The translations under genes and the position numbers were made by a program. The notes beneath the pieces were generated by a model. It saw only the letters and a program-made list of their open reading frames with translations, was not told the DNA's origin and searched no databases. A stretch of DNA of 64,000 nucleotides, taken from NCBI GenBank assembly GCA_902619675.1, contig CACNFA010000003.1, positions 1-64,000 of the forward strand, read 5' to 3'. Within the stretch, counting starts at the first letter, position 1. Every line of letters starts with the position of its first letter. The DNA is from an uncultured Pelagibacteraceae bacterium (GTDB lineage: Bacteria; Pseudomonadota; Alphaproteobacteria; Pelagibacterales; Pelagibacteraceae). Positions 25,151-33,160 of the stretch are shown here, piece by piece.

Positions 25151-25729
25151 TTATAAATTTTGCACTAGTTTTCTTACTTTTTGCATATGTGAATTAAATT
25201 TTTCTTGAGTCATACCTGGTAAAACCTCATAAAATCTTATGTAGGTTGTTTCCATGCCACCAAGCTTTAAAACACCTGCTTTAATTCTTCTAAATGGAAT
25301 ATTTTGAAACCAGGTTTGTATTGAAAACCAATTTCCACCGTAAGACATTGACATTATAGCTTTTCTTCCTTTCATCGCACCAGCAACAGGATAGCCCCAA
25401 TTACCAACAAGTCTTTTGAATGAGAAAAACCATTTCGGAGCTAAAGTTAAATCAATCCAATTTTCTAAAATTGCAGTTGCTCTAAGATTGTAACATGGTG
25501 AAATCATAAACAATACATCGCTTGCTTCTAATCTTTTTCTATAATCTAAAATTTGATCATTTGGTCCAGAACCGTCAAAAAAAGGAATTGGTTTTTCCTC
25601 ATGTAAATTAATTAAGTCAACTTGATGACCTAACTTTTTTGCCTCTTTAATAAAAGTATCTCTTACAGAAGCATTAAATGATTTTTTTATATCATGATGG
25701 CCATAAACGATAAAAATTTTTTTAGACAT
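25151..25729 (-). CDS. flavodoxin-like NAD(P)H-dependent oxidoreductase
   Basis: A 192-residue FMN-binding quinone-reductase-like protein. The N-terminal 'KIFIVYGHHDIKKSFNASV' is the flavin phosphate loop variant of the NQO/KefF group. 'SDVLFMISPCYNLRATAILENWIDL' and 'KGRKAIMSMSYGGNW' are the conserved FMN and dimer segments. I use the ATG at 25729 rather than a TTG two codons earlier. The start overlaps the stop of the 51-residue membrane gene region by a few bases, so the pair is co-translated. Confidence 0.85.
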   Translation of the reverse strand: MSKKIFIVYGHHDIKKSFNASVRDTFIKEAKKLGHQVDLINLHEEKPIPFFDGSGPNDQILDYRKRLEASDVLFMISPCYNLRATAILENWIDLTLAPKWFFSFKRLVGNWGYPVAGAMKGRKAIMSMSYGGNWFSIQTWFQNIPFRRIKAGVLKLGGMETTYIRFYEVLPGMTQEKFNSHMQKVRKLVQNL

Positions 25730-25731
25730 CT

Positions 25732-25887
25732 TCAATTCTCTATATCATTTTTTTCATTTTTTCGTATAAGAAATCCCGAACCTATCCCCACTGCAATAGC
25801 TGATATTATCCACGAATATTCTTGTTCGCTGAAAAGCACTAATAGACCAAATCCTATAATGATGATTCCTAAAAGCTTATTATCCAT
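25732..25887 (-). CDS. 51-residue two-helix membrane protein, unknown
   Basis: A short gene immediately upstream of the oxidoreductase; its stop TGA lies two bases before that gene's ATG. The product has two hydrophobic helices ('LLGIIIIGFGLLVLF' and 'WIISAIAVGIGSGFLI') separated by a short acidic turn, and a charged tail 'RKNEKNDIEN'. Position, codon use and a clean hairpin-membrane topology support it as real. It diverges from the 63-residue protein gene, whose -35 element overlaps this start. Confidence 0.55.
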   Translation of the reverse strand: MDNKLLGIIIIGFGLLVLFSEQEYSWIISAIAVGIGSGFLIRKNEKNDIEN

Positions 25888-25915
25888 TGACAAATATAAA
25901 CCTTATATTAAAGTT
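25887..25915 (+). promoter_or_regulatory. sigma-70 promoter for the 63-residue protein
   Basis: A perfect TTGACA at 25887-25892, 17 bases, then TAAAGT at 25910-25915 (four of six matches). It implies a transcript start near 25922 and an 87-base leader. Confidence 0.55.
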
Positions 25916-25921
25916 TACTTA

Positions 25922-26008
25922 CCCATCTGTCATGGGAAAAAAGACGCGGCATTCGACATGCCGAACCTATAAAGGGTTGCAAAGTCGGTAGAAATGAAAG
26001 GAGTTGCT
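25922..26008 (+). promoter_or_regulatory. three-hairpin RNA leader, candidate regulatory RNA
   Basis: Three consecutive hairpins in 60 bases: CCCAT/ATGGG (loop CTGTC), CGGCAT/ATGCCG (loop TCGAC) and AACC/GGTT (loop TATAAAG). Loop 1 TGTC is complementary to GACA at loop 2, so a kissing contact is possible, and CCGA after stem 2 could alternatively pair with TCGG downstream. The GC content is far above surrounding DNA. It ends at an AAGGAG ribosome site. Confidence 0.5.
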
Positions 26009-26200
26009 ATGGATAGATTTAGCAAACTGTATGGAAATTCTGCCGTAAAAAAAGCTGAGCAGAAACTTTCAATGCAGTTAAGCAAAAATAAAAAAGCGCC
26101 AGACAGCACAGCGCACGGAAGCCACGGATATTTAATCAAATCCGGAAAAAATTCTGGCAAAATTTTAAAGCATTTAAAAAAAGATAAAAATCAGCTTTAA
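26009..26200 (+). CDS. 63-residue basic protein, unknown function
   Basis: I start this gene at the ATG after AAGGAG with six bases' spacing; an upstream in-frame ATG would lie before that site. The chain is hydrophilic and basic: 'MDRFSKLYGNSAVKKAEQKL', then 'TAHGSHGYLIKSGKNSGK', and a Lys-rich end. The His/Gly-rich centre is unusual. Its own promoter, structured leader and terminator make it a stand-alone expressed unit. No family recognised. Confidence 0.7.
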   Translation: MDRFSKLYGNSAVKKAEQKLSMQLSKNKKAPDSTAHGSHGYLIKSGKNSGKILKHLKKDKNQL

Positions 26201-26212
26201 AACTTTTATAGG

Positions 26213-26234
26213 GTGGGGACTTTTAAATCCCCAC
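26213..26234 (+). terminator. hairpin after the 63-residue protein gene
   Basis: Seven pairs (GTGGGGA with TCCCCAC) around an eight-base loop; the tail is CAAGTCTTTATT, only moderately T-rich. It separates this gene from rlmN. Confidence 0.7.
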
Positions 26235-26256
26235 TCAAGTCTTTATTATAATCCCA

Positions 26257-27342
26257 ATGGAAAAACAAAATTTCTATGATCTAAGTTTTAATCATCTTAA
26301 AACCTTTTTAGTTGAAAAAGTAGGTGTTCCCGAAAAGCAAGCTAAGATGAGAAGCGAACAAATGTTTAATGCAGTCTATAAAAAAAATATCAAATCTTTA
26401 GATGAACTCACAACTTTTAGTTTAGATTTAAGAGAAAAAATAAAAGATTTAATTAGCTTAGATAAACCAAAAGTTATTGACATTCAAAAAAGTAAAGATG
26501 GAACTATTAAACTATTATTAGAGTTGAAAGATAAAAGAAATGTGGAAACAGTATTAATTCCAGATAAAAATAAAAGTCGATACACAATATGTTTATCTGT
26601 ATCGGTTGGATGTTATTTAAGTTGCGATATGTGTGCTACTGCTCAAATTCCAAAAAAATTAGTTAGAAACTTATCAGTTTCAGAAATAACCTCTCAAATT
26701 ATTCTAAGTAAAGAATATTTAAAAGATTGGAAAACAAGCGATAAGCAAATTAAAACTCAAGTGATAATGGGTCAAGGAGAGTCGGGTTACAACTTAGATA
26801 ATTTAAAAACATATATAGAAATTGCGAAAAATAAAAATGCTTTAGATTATGGAAGAACTAGAATAACTGTTTCAAGTGTAGGATTATGTAACAAAAAAGA
26901 TGAACTTAGTGTGATAGAGTGGATTGGTAGAAACGTAGATACATATCTTGCAATTTCTTTACATAGTTCAATAAATTCTCAGCGTGATAAGTTGATGCCT
27001 ATTAATAAAAAGTTTTCAATTGATAGTTTGATACCAGAATTAAAAAAATATTATGAAATAACTAAATTACCAATATTTATAGAATATATTGCCTTAGAGG
27101 ATAATTTATCAGATGAGCATGCTAGAGCTTTAGTTTCAATAATGAGAAAGGTTCCAAGCAAACTAAATTTGATAGAATTTAATCCTTTGGAAAATAGAAC
27201 TTATAAAGCTGCATCTAAAGAAAAAATAGAAAAGTTTTCCAAAATAATTCAAGATAATGGATTTTTAGCTTTATTTCGTAAATCTAAAGGAAGAGATATC
27301 CACGCCTCATGTGGTAGTTTAGCCTTAAAAAAAATTAATTAA
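26257..27342 (+). CDS. rlmN: 23S rRNA/tRNA adenine-C2 methyltransferase
   Basis: 361-residue radical-SAM enzyme that methylates A2503 of 23S rRNA and A37 of some tRNAs. The iron-sulfur motif is 'GCYLSCDMCAT' (C-x3-C-x2-C). 'MGQGESGYNLDN' and 'RITVSSVGLCNK' are SAM-contact segments. A catalytic Cys is expected near the end and is seen in 'GRDIHASCGSLA'. Normal length. Its stop overlaps the next start (TAATG). Confidence 0.95.
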   Translation: MEKQNFYDLSFNHLKTFLVEKVGVPEKQAKMRSEQMFNAVYKKNIKSLDELTTFSLDLREKIKDLISLDKPKVIDIQKSKDGTIKLLLELKDKRNVETVLIPDKNKSRYTICLSVSVGCYLSCDMCATAQIPKKLVRNLSVSEITSQIILSKEYLKDWKTSDKQIKTQVIMGQGESGYNLDNLKTYIEIAKNKNALDYGRTRITVSSVGLCNKKDELSVIEWIGRNVDTYLAISLHSSINSQRDKLMPINKKFSIDSLIPELKKYYEITKLPIFIEYIALEDNLSDEHARALVSIMRKVPSKLNLIEFNPLENRTYKAASKEKIEKFSKIIQDNGFLALFRKSKGRDIHASCGSLALKKIN

Positions 27343-28292
27343 TGTTTAAAAATCTAGAAATTTTTTTAGGAGCAACTGTTGCCGACGCTGCTACCAGACC
27401 CCTTCATTGGGTTTACGATCCAAAAAAGTTAAAAAAATATATTAAAAATAAAAAAGAAATAGCTTTTCTAAAAAAAAATCGAAGTCCTTTTTATTCAATC
27501 AAAACCGGTAATGTTTCTGGTTATAATGATGTAGGGCAGGTAATGTTTCGAACAATATTATCTACAAAAAAAAAGTCTGATATACTTAAAAATTTTAAAG
27601 CAAACATTATAAAAAACTTTGGCCCAGGTTCTGCTTATTGGAAAAATTTAAAACTAAGAAAAAAATATAAAAAAGTAAAGTGGCGAAAACCTATGAATGG
27701 CCCGTGGATACATCAAAATATTTTAGAATCAATAAAAAATATCAAAGCTAAGAAGAATATTACAGGAGGCACCAAGGTGAACGAATCTGATGGATATTGC
27801 GCGGCTTTACCTTACTTTCTTTATAATAAGTCTGAAAAAGATATTAAAAAAGTTATTGGGAGTGTTGCCAACTCAAAGATAAATGAGACACACGCTTTGG
27901 CTAAATTAAAAATAATAGATTTAGCAAACAATGGTGATAAAAACCCTGTCAAAACTTTTGTCAAAAGATATCGAAAAAACAAATATTTTAAAGAAGTAAT
28001 TATAAATACTAAGAAAGTTATAAAATTAAGAAAGCAGAATCATGTAAAAGTTGTTAGAAAATTTGGTAAAGCATGTAGTTATCCTGGAACGTATATGGGA
28101 TCGATTCACGCAATTCTTTCTTCAAAAAGTTATAAATCAGCAATCATCAAAACAATTAAGGCTGGAGGATGTAACTGTAGCAGAGCCAATTTTGTTGGAG
28201 CTTATTTTGTAGCATTTAAAGGTTTAAAGAATATCCCCAACCACTGGATTAAAAAAACAAAAGTCGCAAAAGAAATAAGCTGCAATTTTTAA
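27342..28292 (+). CDS. ADP-ribosylglycohydrolase-family protein, J1-crystallin-like
   Basis: 316 residues. 'GATVADAATRPLHWVYDPKKL' at the N-terminus resembles the J1-crystallin/SelJ branch of the ADP-ribosylglycohydrolase family. The normal C-terminal metal motif G-G-D-x-D-[TS] is 'AGGCNCSRANFVGAY' here: the first aspartate is Cys and the second also Cys, so di-magnesium hydrolase activity is doubtful. Function is therefore unknown. It is coupled to rlmN (TAATG) and followed 21 bases later by the methyltransferase. Confidence 0.75.
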   Translation: MFKNLEIFLGATVADAATRPLHWVYDPKKLKKYIKNKKEIAFLKKNRSPFYSIKTGNVSGYNDVGQVMFRTILSTKKKSDILKNFKANIIKNFGPGSAYWKNLKLRKKYKKVKWRKPMNGPWIHQNILESIKNIKAKKNITGGTKVNESDGYCAALPYFLYNKSEKDIKKVIGSVANSKINETHALAKLKIIDLANNGDKNPVKTFVKRYRKNKYFKEVIINTKKVIKLRKQNHVKVVRKFGKACSYPGTYMGSIHAILSSKSYKSAIIKTIKAGGCNCSRANFVGAYFVAFKGLKNIPNHWIKKTKVAKEISCNF

Positions 28293-28313
28293 AATTAGTG
28301 CTATTAAGTAATC

Positions 28314-29297
28314 ATGTCTACTGTTGGAGGTTTATTCTCGGGTATTGGAGGTATTGAAACTGGTTTTGAAAAAGCTGGTTTTAAAATTCTTTGGTCAAAT
28401 GAAAATGATCCTTATAGCGTCCGAAGTTTTCAACATAACTATAAACATAAACTTTATCCTGATGATATAAGAAAATTAAATTTTAAGAAAATTAAGCCCG
28501 TTGATGTTTTAGTAGGGGGTTTTCCTTGCCAAGCTTTTTCTGTGGCCGGTTACCGAAAAGGATTTAGAGATCCTAGAGGTAATTTATTTTTTGAGATTTG
28601 TAGGGCGATTACTGAATTACCTAAAATGCCAAAAGCCATAATGTTAGAAAATGTAAAAAACATAAGAGGACATGACAACGGTAAAACTGCAAGAGTGATT
28701 ACAAAATCTTTAAGGGAATTGGGTTATTCTGTATTTTGGAATTTATTCAATACCTCTATACACACAGATATTCCACAAAACAGAGAAAGAACTTTTATAA
28801 TTGGTTTTAAGGACGAAGCTGACTGGGACTTTGAGCCGAACAAAAAAACTAGTAGCTCAATTTTCAATAGCCATTTACCTTTAGTAAAAAGCAAAGCAAA
28901 AAAAAAATTAAAAGAAATGTTTGATAAAGGCGATATTGATGAGAGATATTATTATAAACAAGATGCTTACATGTACAAACATTTGAAAAAGGCAATCGTT
29001 TCTAAAAATACAGTTTATCAATGGAGAAGAGTTTATGTTAGAGAAAACAAGAGTGGTGAGTGTCCAACTCTAACTGCCAACATGGGAACTGGTGGTCATA
29101 ATGTACCTTTAATAAAAGATGATTTAGGAATTAGGAAATTGACACCTCGAGAATGTTTAAATTTTCAAGGTTTCCCTAAAAGTTTTAAGTTTCCAGATGA
29201 TATGCCAATTTCACAAAGGTATAAGCAGGCAGGAAATGCTGTTACGGTAAACTTAATTCAAAAAATTGCTAAGATTTTAAATAAATCAATTGCTTAA
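28314..29297 (+). CDS. DNA (cytosine-5) methyltransferase, type II
   Basis: 327 residues with all core motifs in order: I 'GLFSGIGGIETGFEKAGF', IV 'GGFPCQAFSVAGYRKGF' with the catalytic Cys, VI 'MLENVKNI', VIII 'PQNRERTFIIGF', IX 'RKLTPRECLNFQGFP' and X 'RYKQAGNAVTV'. The target-recognition region between VIII and IX is about 100 residues. It overlaps, tail to tail by 12 bases, a gene resembling the Bsp6I nuclease, so the pair is most likely a restriction-modification system and the shared target would be GCNGC if the match holds. Confidence 0.95.
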   Translation: MSTVGGLFSGIGGIETGFEKAGFKILWSNENDPYSVRSFQHNYKHKLYPDDIRKLNFKKIKPVDVLVGGFPCQAFSVAGYRKGFRDPRGNLFFEICRAITELPKMPKAIMLENVKNIRGHDNGKTARVITKSLRELGYSVFWNLFNTSIHTDIPQNRERTFIIGFKDEADWDFEPNKKTSSSIFNSHLPLVKSKAKKKLKEMFDKGDIDERYYYKQDAYMYKHLKKAIVSKNTVYQWRRVYVRENKSGECPTLTANMGTGGHNVPLIKDDLGIRKLTPRECLNFQGFPKSFKFPDDMPISQRYKQAGNAVTVNLIQKIAKILNKSIA

Positions 29298-29909
29298 ATC
29301 TCCTTCAAATATAGGTTTCAGTTTTAGAGGCTCTACTATTTTTGCTCTTACATCAAATCTTGGGCGTTGACCTGTTTTTTGTGCTTTTTGCTTAACAGTT
29401 TCCCTTTCATTAACCATCGTATTATCAATTTGAGCGTTTGAAATTTCATAAATTTTATATTTACCGTCAATTTTTTTATCCGCAAAAAAATCTATAAAAT
29501 AATAGATATCCTGCTCAGAACGTGGCCCGAATTGACTAGGACCGCTAGATGAAGACCCTTTTATTTGAATTCTTTTTTTAGTTTTTTCATCAAAACAATC
29601 AAAAGAAGTTGAGAAATTACTTCCTTTGTGACTTATTAGTTTTCCTATTTTAAGATCTAAGCAAACTATAGCTTCAGATAAAGCCTCAGGTAAGTTCACA
29701 CTTCTTGTTGCGTATAAATCTTTTTTAAGCGTCTCGCTCAAAGTTTTCCACATATTAAAACTATTTTTTAATATTTCTTTGTCTGATTCCTCAAAGTATA
29801 AAAGATTTAAAGTAATAACTTTTTTGCCCTTTTTTAATTTAAATTTTTTATTTTTCACTTTATTATTATGACATTTGATATTTAAGGTTTCAAAAAGATA
29901 ATTTCCCAT
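29286..29909 (-). CDS. probable type II restriction endonuclease, Bsp6I-like
   Basis: 207 residues. The segment 'SFDCFDEKTKKRIQIKGSSS', followed by 'GPSQFGPRSEQDIYYFIDFF', looks like the PD-(D/E)-x-K core of the Bsp6I family (Asp, then Q-x-K, then a loop with S/T-x-F-G-P). Upstream 'PEALSEAIVCLDLKIGKL' fits the preceding helix carrying a Glu. Bsp6I cuts GCNGC. The convergent cytosine-5 methyltransferase next door supports the call. The match is from memory of the family; the first 60 residues are not recognised. Confidence 0.65.
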   Translation of the reverse strand: MGNYLFETLNIKCHNNKVKNKKFKLKKGKKVITLNLLYFEESDKEILKNSFNMWKTLSETLKKDLYATRSVNLPEALSEAIVCLDLKIGKLISHKGSNFSTSFDCFDEKTKKRIQIKGSSSSGPSQFGPRSEQDIYYFIDFFADKKIDGKYKIYEISNAQIDNTMVNERETVKQKAQKTGQRPRFDVRAKIVEPLKLKPIFEGDLSN

Positions 29910-29941
29910 AAATTGTAGGATTAAATATTAAAATTTTTTTA

Positions 29942-29969
29942 TTGACTTTAAAAATAAAGTGTTTATATT
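29942..29969 (+). promoter_or_regulatory. sigma-70 promoter of the rmuC-exonuclease operon
   Basis: TTGACT (29942-29947), 16 bases, TATATT (29964-29969). It would give a leader of about 95 bases before the 127-residue protein. The 161-base gap otherwise holds no gene. Confidence 0.6.
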
Positions 29970-30070
29970 AAGAATCATTAACGAACGCATATATATTGTT
30001 TTAGATTGTGGTTTTGTTGAAAAAAATTTTCCTCACATCACATTATGCGGTCATAACAGAAAGGTAAGTT

Positions 30071-30454
30071 ATGTCTGACTATAAAAAGACAAAAAAAGGC
30101 AAAGGCAAAAAAAGCAATAATATTGTGCCTTTGAAGAAAGATCTTCAAGTTATTAGCAATGACAATCCTGTTGATGCTAAACAAGCTGAGATCGATCGAT
30201 TAAACGACCATGTAAAGGAGGCTTTTAAGAATTTAGCTGAGTTTACGGATGGTTGTAAATTAAATAACAGCGAGATGTGGTACAATATTTTATATTTTGC
30301 AAAGCAAAGAGCGATACATACCATTCCCTTCGCTGATTTTAAAATAAATGATGAAAACTCTAGTTTAGAGGTCACTGAAAACTACGTAAAGTTTTACAAT
30401 GAGCACTATCCCGAGCTTTTCGTTAATAAAGAAAAAAACCGTCAATTACATTAG
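30071..30454 (+). CDS. 127-residue protein, unknown, first gene of rmuC operon
   Basis: A soluble protein with a basic, probably disordered start ('SDYKKTKKGKGKKSNN') followed by a helical region ('KQAEIDRLNDHVKEAFKNLAEF') and a compact end ('MWYNILYFAKQRAIHTIPF'). No family recognised. It heads a five-gene unit whose other recognisable members, RmuC and an exonuclease I-like protein, process DNA, so a DNA-linked role is plausible. Ribosome site AGAAAGG. Confidence 0.7.
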   Translation: MSDYKKTKKGKGKKSNNIVPLKKDLQVISNDNPVDAKQAEIDRLNDHVKEAFKNLAEFTDGCKLNNSEMWYNILYFAKQRAIHTIPFADFKINDENSSLEVTENYVKFYNEHYPELFVNKEKNRQLH

Positions 30455-30462
30455 GAGGAAAA

Positions 30463-30651
30463 ATGGCAGATAATACAAAATTTAAATCAGTTTCTGTAGC
30501 AATAGGTAATTATAATAAGTTGGTAGAATTATCTAAGGGCAAGATAACTACTGCTAATCTAAGTATTAGCAAAACAATAGAGTGTCTTGTTACTAAAGCA
30601 TATAACGAAACTTTAGCAGAGGATAAAAATGATAAATTTACTCAGTCTTGA
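30463..30651 (+). CDS. 62-residue protein, possible ribbon-helix-helix
   Basis: Starts after a strong TAGGAGGA site. The pattern 'FKSVSVAIGNYNKLVELSKG' (a beta strand then a helix) followed by 'LSISKTIECLVTKAYNETL' (second helix) fits a ribbon-helix-helix DNA-binding dimer, the fold of many small repressors and antitoxins. The assignment rests on pattern only. Its end overlaps rmuC by 23 bases, so it is tied to that gene and could regulate the operon. Confidence 0.5.
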   Translation: MADNTKFKSVSVAIGNYNKLVELSKGKITTANLSISKTIECLVTKAYNETLAEDKNDKFTQS

Positions 30652-31681
30652 GATCCTCATAGGGTTAATTGCTGGAATTTTTATTGGCTGGGTCCTAAAA
30701 AATCTATTTTCTAAAAAAGAAAATTTGGGGGATCTAGCCAGTAATTTAAAGGCGTTAGAGACTAAAATAGATGGGTATCATACAGCAAATACTTCTGAAC
30801 GTGGTTCTTTAAAAACTATTTTAGAAGATATTAAGAAAGGCGAAGCAGATGTAGTTAAATCTGCTGAAGATATTAAAAGAACTCTTGTTACAGGTGGATC
30901 TCAAAACCAAGGCTCATGGGGGGAGCTGGTTTTAAAAAGAATTCTAACAGAAAACTTAAGATTTACTGAAGGGGAAGAATTTGAAGTACATAAAAGTTTT
31001 AATGAGGAGGATGGAAGAAAAATCCCAGATGTTATTATACATTTTCCCGATGGCAGAGATGTAATAGTAGACTCAAAAGTTTCTTTAAAAGCTTGGGATG
31101 AATATGTGAATGCTACTGATGAAAGAGAAAAAGAAGATGCACTTAAAAGACATAAGCTATCACTTCAAACGCATATTGATACGTTAGCGAAAAAAAATTA
31201 TCAAGGTATTAAAGGAATAAAAACTATTGATACAGTTGTTATGTTTTGCCCTAACGAGTCAGCTATTTCTATTTTACCTAGACAAGGCGGTAGTAAGTTA
31301 TTTGAATACGCAATAAAAAATAAAATAACTCTAGCATCACCTAGTATATTCTATTACATGTTAAAAACAGCAGAGTATTCTTGGAGAGCAGATAAACAAA
31401 GCAAAAATGTTGCTGATATTATTAAGTTAGCTAATCTTGTTAGTGCTCAAGCAGTAGATATTTACGGAAGTGCCAAAAAAGCTCAAGAAGCTATTTCCAA
31501 CGCGTCTGGCAAAACTGCTGAAGTGATGGAAAAAATTCAAGATGGAGCTGGAAGTTTCCTTAGCAGAATACAAAGAATGAATAAGCTAGGTCTTTCTCCT
31601 AAAAAACAAGTTCCAATAGAAGTAGAGGAAGACGAGAGTGAAGTTGTCAAAATAGAAGATAAGAAAAGGAATATAAAGTAA
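30629..31681 (+). CDS. rmuC: DNA recombination protein RmuC family
   Basis: 350 residues: one N-terminal membrane helix ('LIGLIAGIFIGWVLKNLF'), a coiled coil, then the RmuC nuclease-like domain with 'SQNQGSWGELVLKRILTEN' and 'IPDVIIHFPDGRDVIVDSKVSLKAW' (D...D-x-K restriction-endonuclease-like core). RmuC limits inversions at short repeats in E. coli. It is shorter than E. coli RmuC because the coiled coil is short. It overlaps its upstream neighbour and shares TAATG with the exonuclease gene. Confidence 0.92.
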   Translation: MINLLSLEILIGLIAGIFIGWVLKNLFSKKENLGDLASNLKALETKIDGYHTANTSERGSLKTILEDIKKGEADVVKSAEDIKRTLVTGGSQNQGSWGELVLKRILTENLRFTEGEEFEVHKSFNEEDGRKIPDVIIHFPDGRDVIVDSKVSLKAWDEYVNATDEREKEDALKRHKLSLQTHIDTLAKKNYQGIKGIKTIDTVVMFCPNESAISILPRQGGSKLFEYAIKNKITLASPSIFYYMLKTAEYSWRADKQSKNVADIIKLANLVSAQAVDIYGSAKKAQEAISNASGKTAEVMEKIQDGAGSFLSRIQRMNKLGLSPKKQVPIEVEEDESEVVKIEDKKRNIK

Positions 31682-33159
31682 TGCCTAATATAGCAGTACT
31701 AGACTATGAGGCTCAATCAGCCTCGACATCTTACGGAAAAATTATTTCTGTAACAGGAATTCTTTACAACGATCAATTTCAAGAGCTAGACCGTTTTGAA
31801 TTATTCTGTAGAAATGTCCTAGGGTATATCCCAGATCCTTATAGTCTTTGGGTTAATAAAGGTTTAAAGAAATTAAAAGACTCTAACATGAGCCATTACC
31901 AACTAATGCTGGAAATGCACAAAAAAATAAATCAATGGTCACCTTGTATTTGGGCGACGTGGAATGGACACGGGTATGATTATCCACTTTGTGAGAAAGA
32001 AAATTATAGATCTCTTTTACCTATATACATTTTAAAAACAAATGGTAATGAAGCAGCAGATTTCTTGCCATTTGCAAGAGCAGCAAAACTTTTCTATCCT
32101 AAGTCTCTTGAAACTTCTTACTCAAGTTCTAACAATCCCGTATTTAAACTCGAGGATTTGGGAATGAAAAATTTTCCAGAAACAGATAAAAGTAAATTTC
32201 ATACAGCCACGCAAGATGTAGAAATCACAGCCAAAGTCATGAATAAAGTAAAACAGACAGCGAAACCTATCTTTGACTCCTCATTAATGACCATCTCTAA
32301 GCAAAAGGCCAAAGATCAAATTGTGAATAATAAAATGTTTACTACAGCTCTTTATTACTTTGGTAAATCAAGACCCTTTGCCTGTACGTATTTATTCGAC
32401 CACCCAGAATATACTTGGCCCATGGTTTATTGTCTTGAAGTGGATCCAAAGGAGTTAATACAATTAGATTTTAAATCATTAAAAGAAAAAATGAAAAAAC
32501 CGGGAAAATTTATTCGACCCATACCTTTGAAACATCCAGTAATTCTCCATGAAAGTTATGCGTTAAAATCAGAACCTTTTAGGACTCTAGGTTTAGATAA
32601 ACTTAAAGAGCGAGCTGAATTAGTTAGAAATAGCCCAACTTTTATAGAAAATCTTAAAAGAGCAGTGAAAGAAAATGCAGAGGAGAAAAAATTGAAATAT
32701 AGTTCTAAGGAAGACGAACGTACTGCTAACGATCCACATAATCAATTATATAGTGGAGGGTTTTTAGATAAAAATAGTCCTGACTACGATATCATTCAGA
32801 AATTTCATACCTTAGATTGGGACAAAAGGTATGAACAAGTGATGAAAATAAAGGATCCAAGATTTAAGTATTTTGGAGAAAGATTAATATATCAAAATGA
32901 ACCAGAAGCTTTACCTTCAGAAGCTTATCAAAGGATTCATAAAGAAACAGCTGAAAGAGTTTTGAGGCTAGAGGAAAAAAACTTTACTACAATTCCAATG
33001 GCAGAGCATTTAATTGATAGTATACGAGCTGAAAAAGACGTACCCAAGGAAAAATTAGACTACATGAATGAAGTTGATGAAATGATTAAAGAAATGAGAA
33101 TTATATTCGAGAAAGCTTTATCAGGACAATTCTCAACTAAAAAAAAGGATATAGCTTGA
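31681..33159 (+). CDS. sbcB: exonuclease I-like 3'-5' DNA exonuclease (SbcB family)
   Basis: 492 residues. A DEDDh exonuclease domain occupies the first 200: motif I 'AVLDYEAQSAS' (D-x-E), motif II 'ATWNGHGYDYPL' (with Asp), motif III 'FHTATQDVEITAKVM' (H-x4-D). The C-terminal 290 residues fit the accessory SH3-like and helical domains of exonuclease I. This enzyme degrades single-stranded DNA 3' to 5'. E. coli SbcB has D-Y-E-T here, so the family is clear though divergent. Coupled to rmuC by TAATG. Confidence 0.82.
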   Translation: MPNIAVLDYEAQSASTSYGKIISVTGILYNDQFQELDRFELFCRNVLGYIPDPYSLWVNKGLKKLKDSNMSHYQLMLEMHKKINQWSPCIWATWNGHGYDYPLCEKENYRSLLPIYILKTNGNEAADFLPFARAAKLFYPKSLETSYSSSNNPVFKLEDLGMKNFPETDKSKFHTATQDVEITAKVMNKVKQTAKPIFDSSLMTISKQKAKDQIVNNKMFTTALYYFGKSRPFACTYLFDHPEYTWPMVYCLEVDPKELIQLDFKSLKEKMKKPGKFIRPIPLKHPVILHESYALKSEPFRTLGLDKLKERAELVRNSPTFIENLKRAVKENAEEKKLKYSSKEDERTANDPHNQLYSGGFLDKNSPDYDIIQKFHTLDWDKRYEQVMKIKDPRFKYFGERLIYQNEPEALPSEAYQRIHKETAERVLRLEEKNFTTIPMAEHLIDSIRAEKDVPKEKLDYMNEVDEMIKEMRIIFEKALSGQFSTKKKDIA

Positions 33160-33160
33160 A

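Noticed and set aside
25930-26160. Minus-strand 76-codon frame opposite the 63-residue gene
   Set aside because: The plus-strand gene has promoter, ribosome site and terminator; the opposite frame has none.
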